Assembly: GCA_913043815.1 (NCBI GenBank)
Contig: CAJWNY010000029.1
Location: 1 to 34,742 of the forward strand
From: an uncultured Gammaproteobacteria bacterium
GTDB lineage: Bacteria; Pseudomonadota; Gammaproteobacteria; Pseudomonadales; Azotimanducaceae
Direction of reading: 5' to 3'
DNA: 34,742 nt
A model generated the notes under the pieces. It was given only the letters and a program-made list of their open reading frames with translations, searched no databases and was not told where the DNA came from. The stretch's first letter is position 1, and each line of letters opens with the position of its first letter. The position numbers were made by a program, and so were the translations under genes. Positions 34,480 through 34,742 of this stretch are shown here, one piece after another.

Positions 34480-34742
34480 GTGCGAGATTTGGGTTAGCGA
34501 TCAAAGTCAAAGCACCACTCCTATTCACTGTCTGGTACTCATGCGGTTTTTCTACGATGACATAGTATAAGTGCGATTTAAGGGCTTCTGTCAGCGCTAG
34601 AATAAAAAGCGCGTAAAATCTCAATTTCTGCATATATTTTTATGATTGTCCGTTGACTTTTTGATCAATTGAAATTATCCCCCCCCCCACCCCCCTATGG
34701 CAGCGCGAACTTTGTAAAAAAGTGCAAGTTAACGATAATAAC
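34480..34742. other. Right-edge intergenic region
   Basis: 263 bases after the hydrolase gene with no ORF or RNA gene recognised. A TTGACT (34653-34658) could be a -35, but no -10 sits at the right distance. The C-tract listed next is the main feature. What it precedes is outside the window. Confidence 0.4.
34679..34695 (+). repeat. C10-A-C6 homopolymer tract
   Basis: Ten C (34679-34688), one A, then six C (34690-34695), in AT-rich intergenic DNA at the window edge. Tracts of this kind can change length by slipped replication and switch promoters or genes on and off. They are also prone to sequencing error, so the exact length is uncertain. Confidence 0.85.

Overview
The window looks like chromosomal core DNA of a gammaproteobacterium, probably a marine or aquatic Pseudomonadales/Cellvibrionales-type lineage. 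This rests on protein similarity recalled from memory and on gene order. The run exbB-exbD-lpxK-kdsB-murB-rne-rluC-maf-yceD-rpmF-plsX-fabD-fabG-acpP-fabF-mltG-tmk-holB-tatD follows the block known from Pseudomonas aeruginosa (PA2983 down to PA2959). The C-terminal half of RNase E also carries NDPR motifs as in that group. I see no rRNA, tRNA, CRISPR array, insertion sequence, phage gene or plasmid function.

Layout. 1-804 is the 3' end of clpB. 844-1890 is an unrecognised protein behind a promoter that predicts a leaderless mRNA. 1891-2768 is non-coding and ends in a terminator-like hairpin just before a D-threonine aldolase/D-serine dehydratase-like gene. 3984-8851 is an envelope operon: exbB, exbD, a gene joining MsbA (lipid A flippase) to LpxK (lipid A 4'-kinase) in one reading frame, and kdsB (CMP-Kdo synthesis). 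8888-10275 holds a reverse-strand short-chain dehydrogenase and an AlkB-type dioxygenase, placed where Pseudomonas has a phosphatase gene. murB then overlaps rne tail to tail.

A gene-poor stretch of about 1 kb separates divergent rne and rluC. It holds the presumed rne 5' leader and, in front of rluC, a 17-codon ORF with a consensus Shine-Dalgarno whose stop overlaps the rluC start. After maf (reverse), yceD-rpmF-plsX-fabD-fabG-acpP-fabF encode a 23S rRNA-related protein, ribosomal protein bL32 and phospholipid/fatty-acid synthesis. mltG-tmk-holB-tatD follow (peptidoglycan release, dTTP synthesis, replication clamp loader, DNase).

The right end (26.4-34.7 kb) is more accessory. It has two reverse-strand peptidases (S9 DPP-IV-like and a PepQ-like prolidase), the FAD and [2Fe-2S] subunits of a xanthine dehydrogenase-type enzyme without an adjacent molybdenum subunit, a ribokinase-like kinase, a HAD phosphatase and a dienelactone hydrolase. 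The window ends in intergenic DNA with a C10-A-C6 tract.

The points most worth following are the MsbA-LpxK fusion, the coupled leader ORF before rluC, a 31-codon ORF that seems to deliver ribosomes to a TTG-started exbD, a 9-bp-arm inverted repeat before the yceD-fab operon, the orphan XDH subunits, a divergent PlsX and a clamp-loader delta' without its zinc module.
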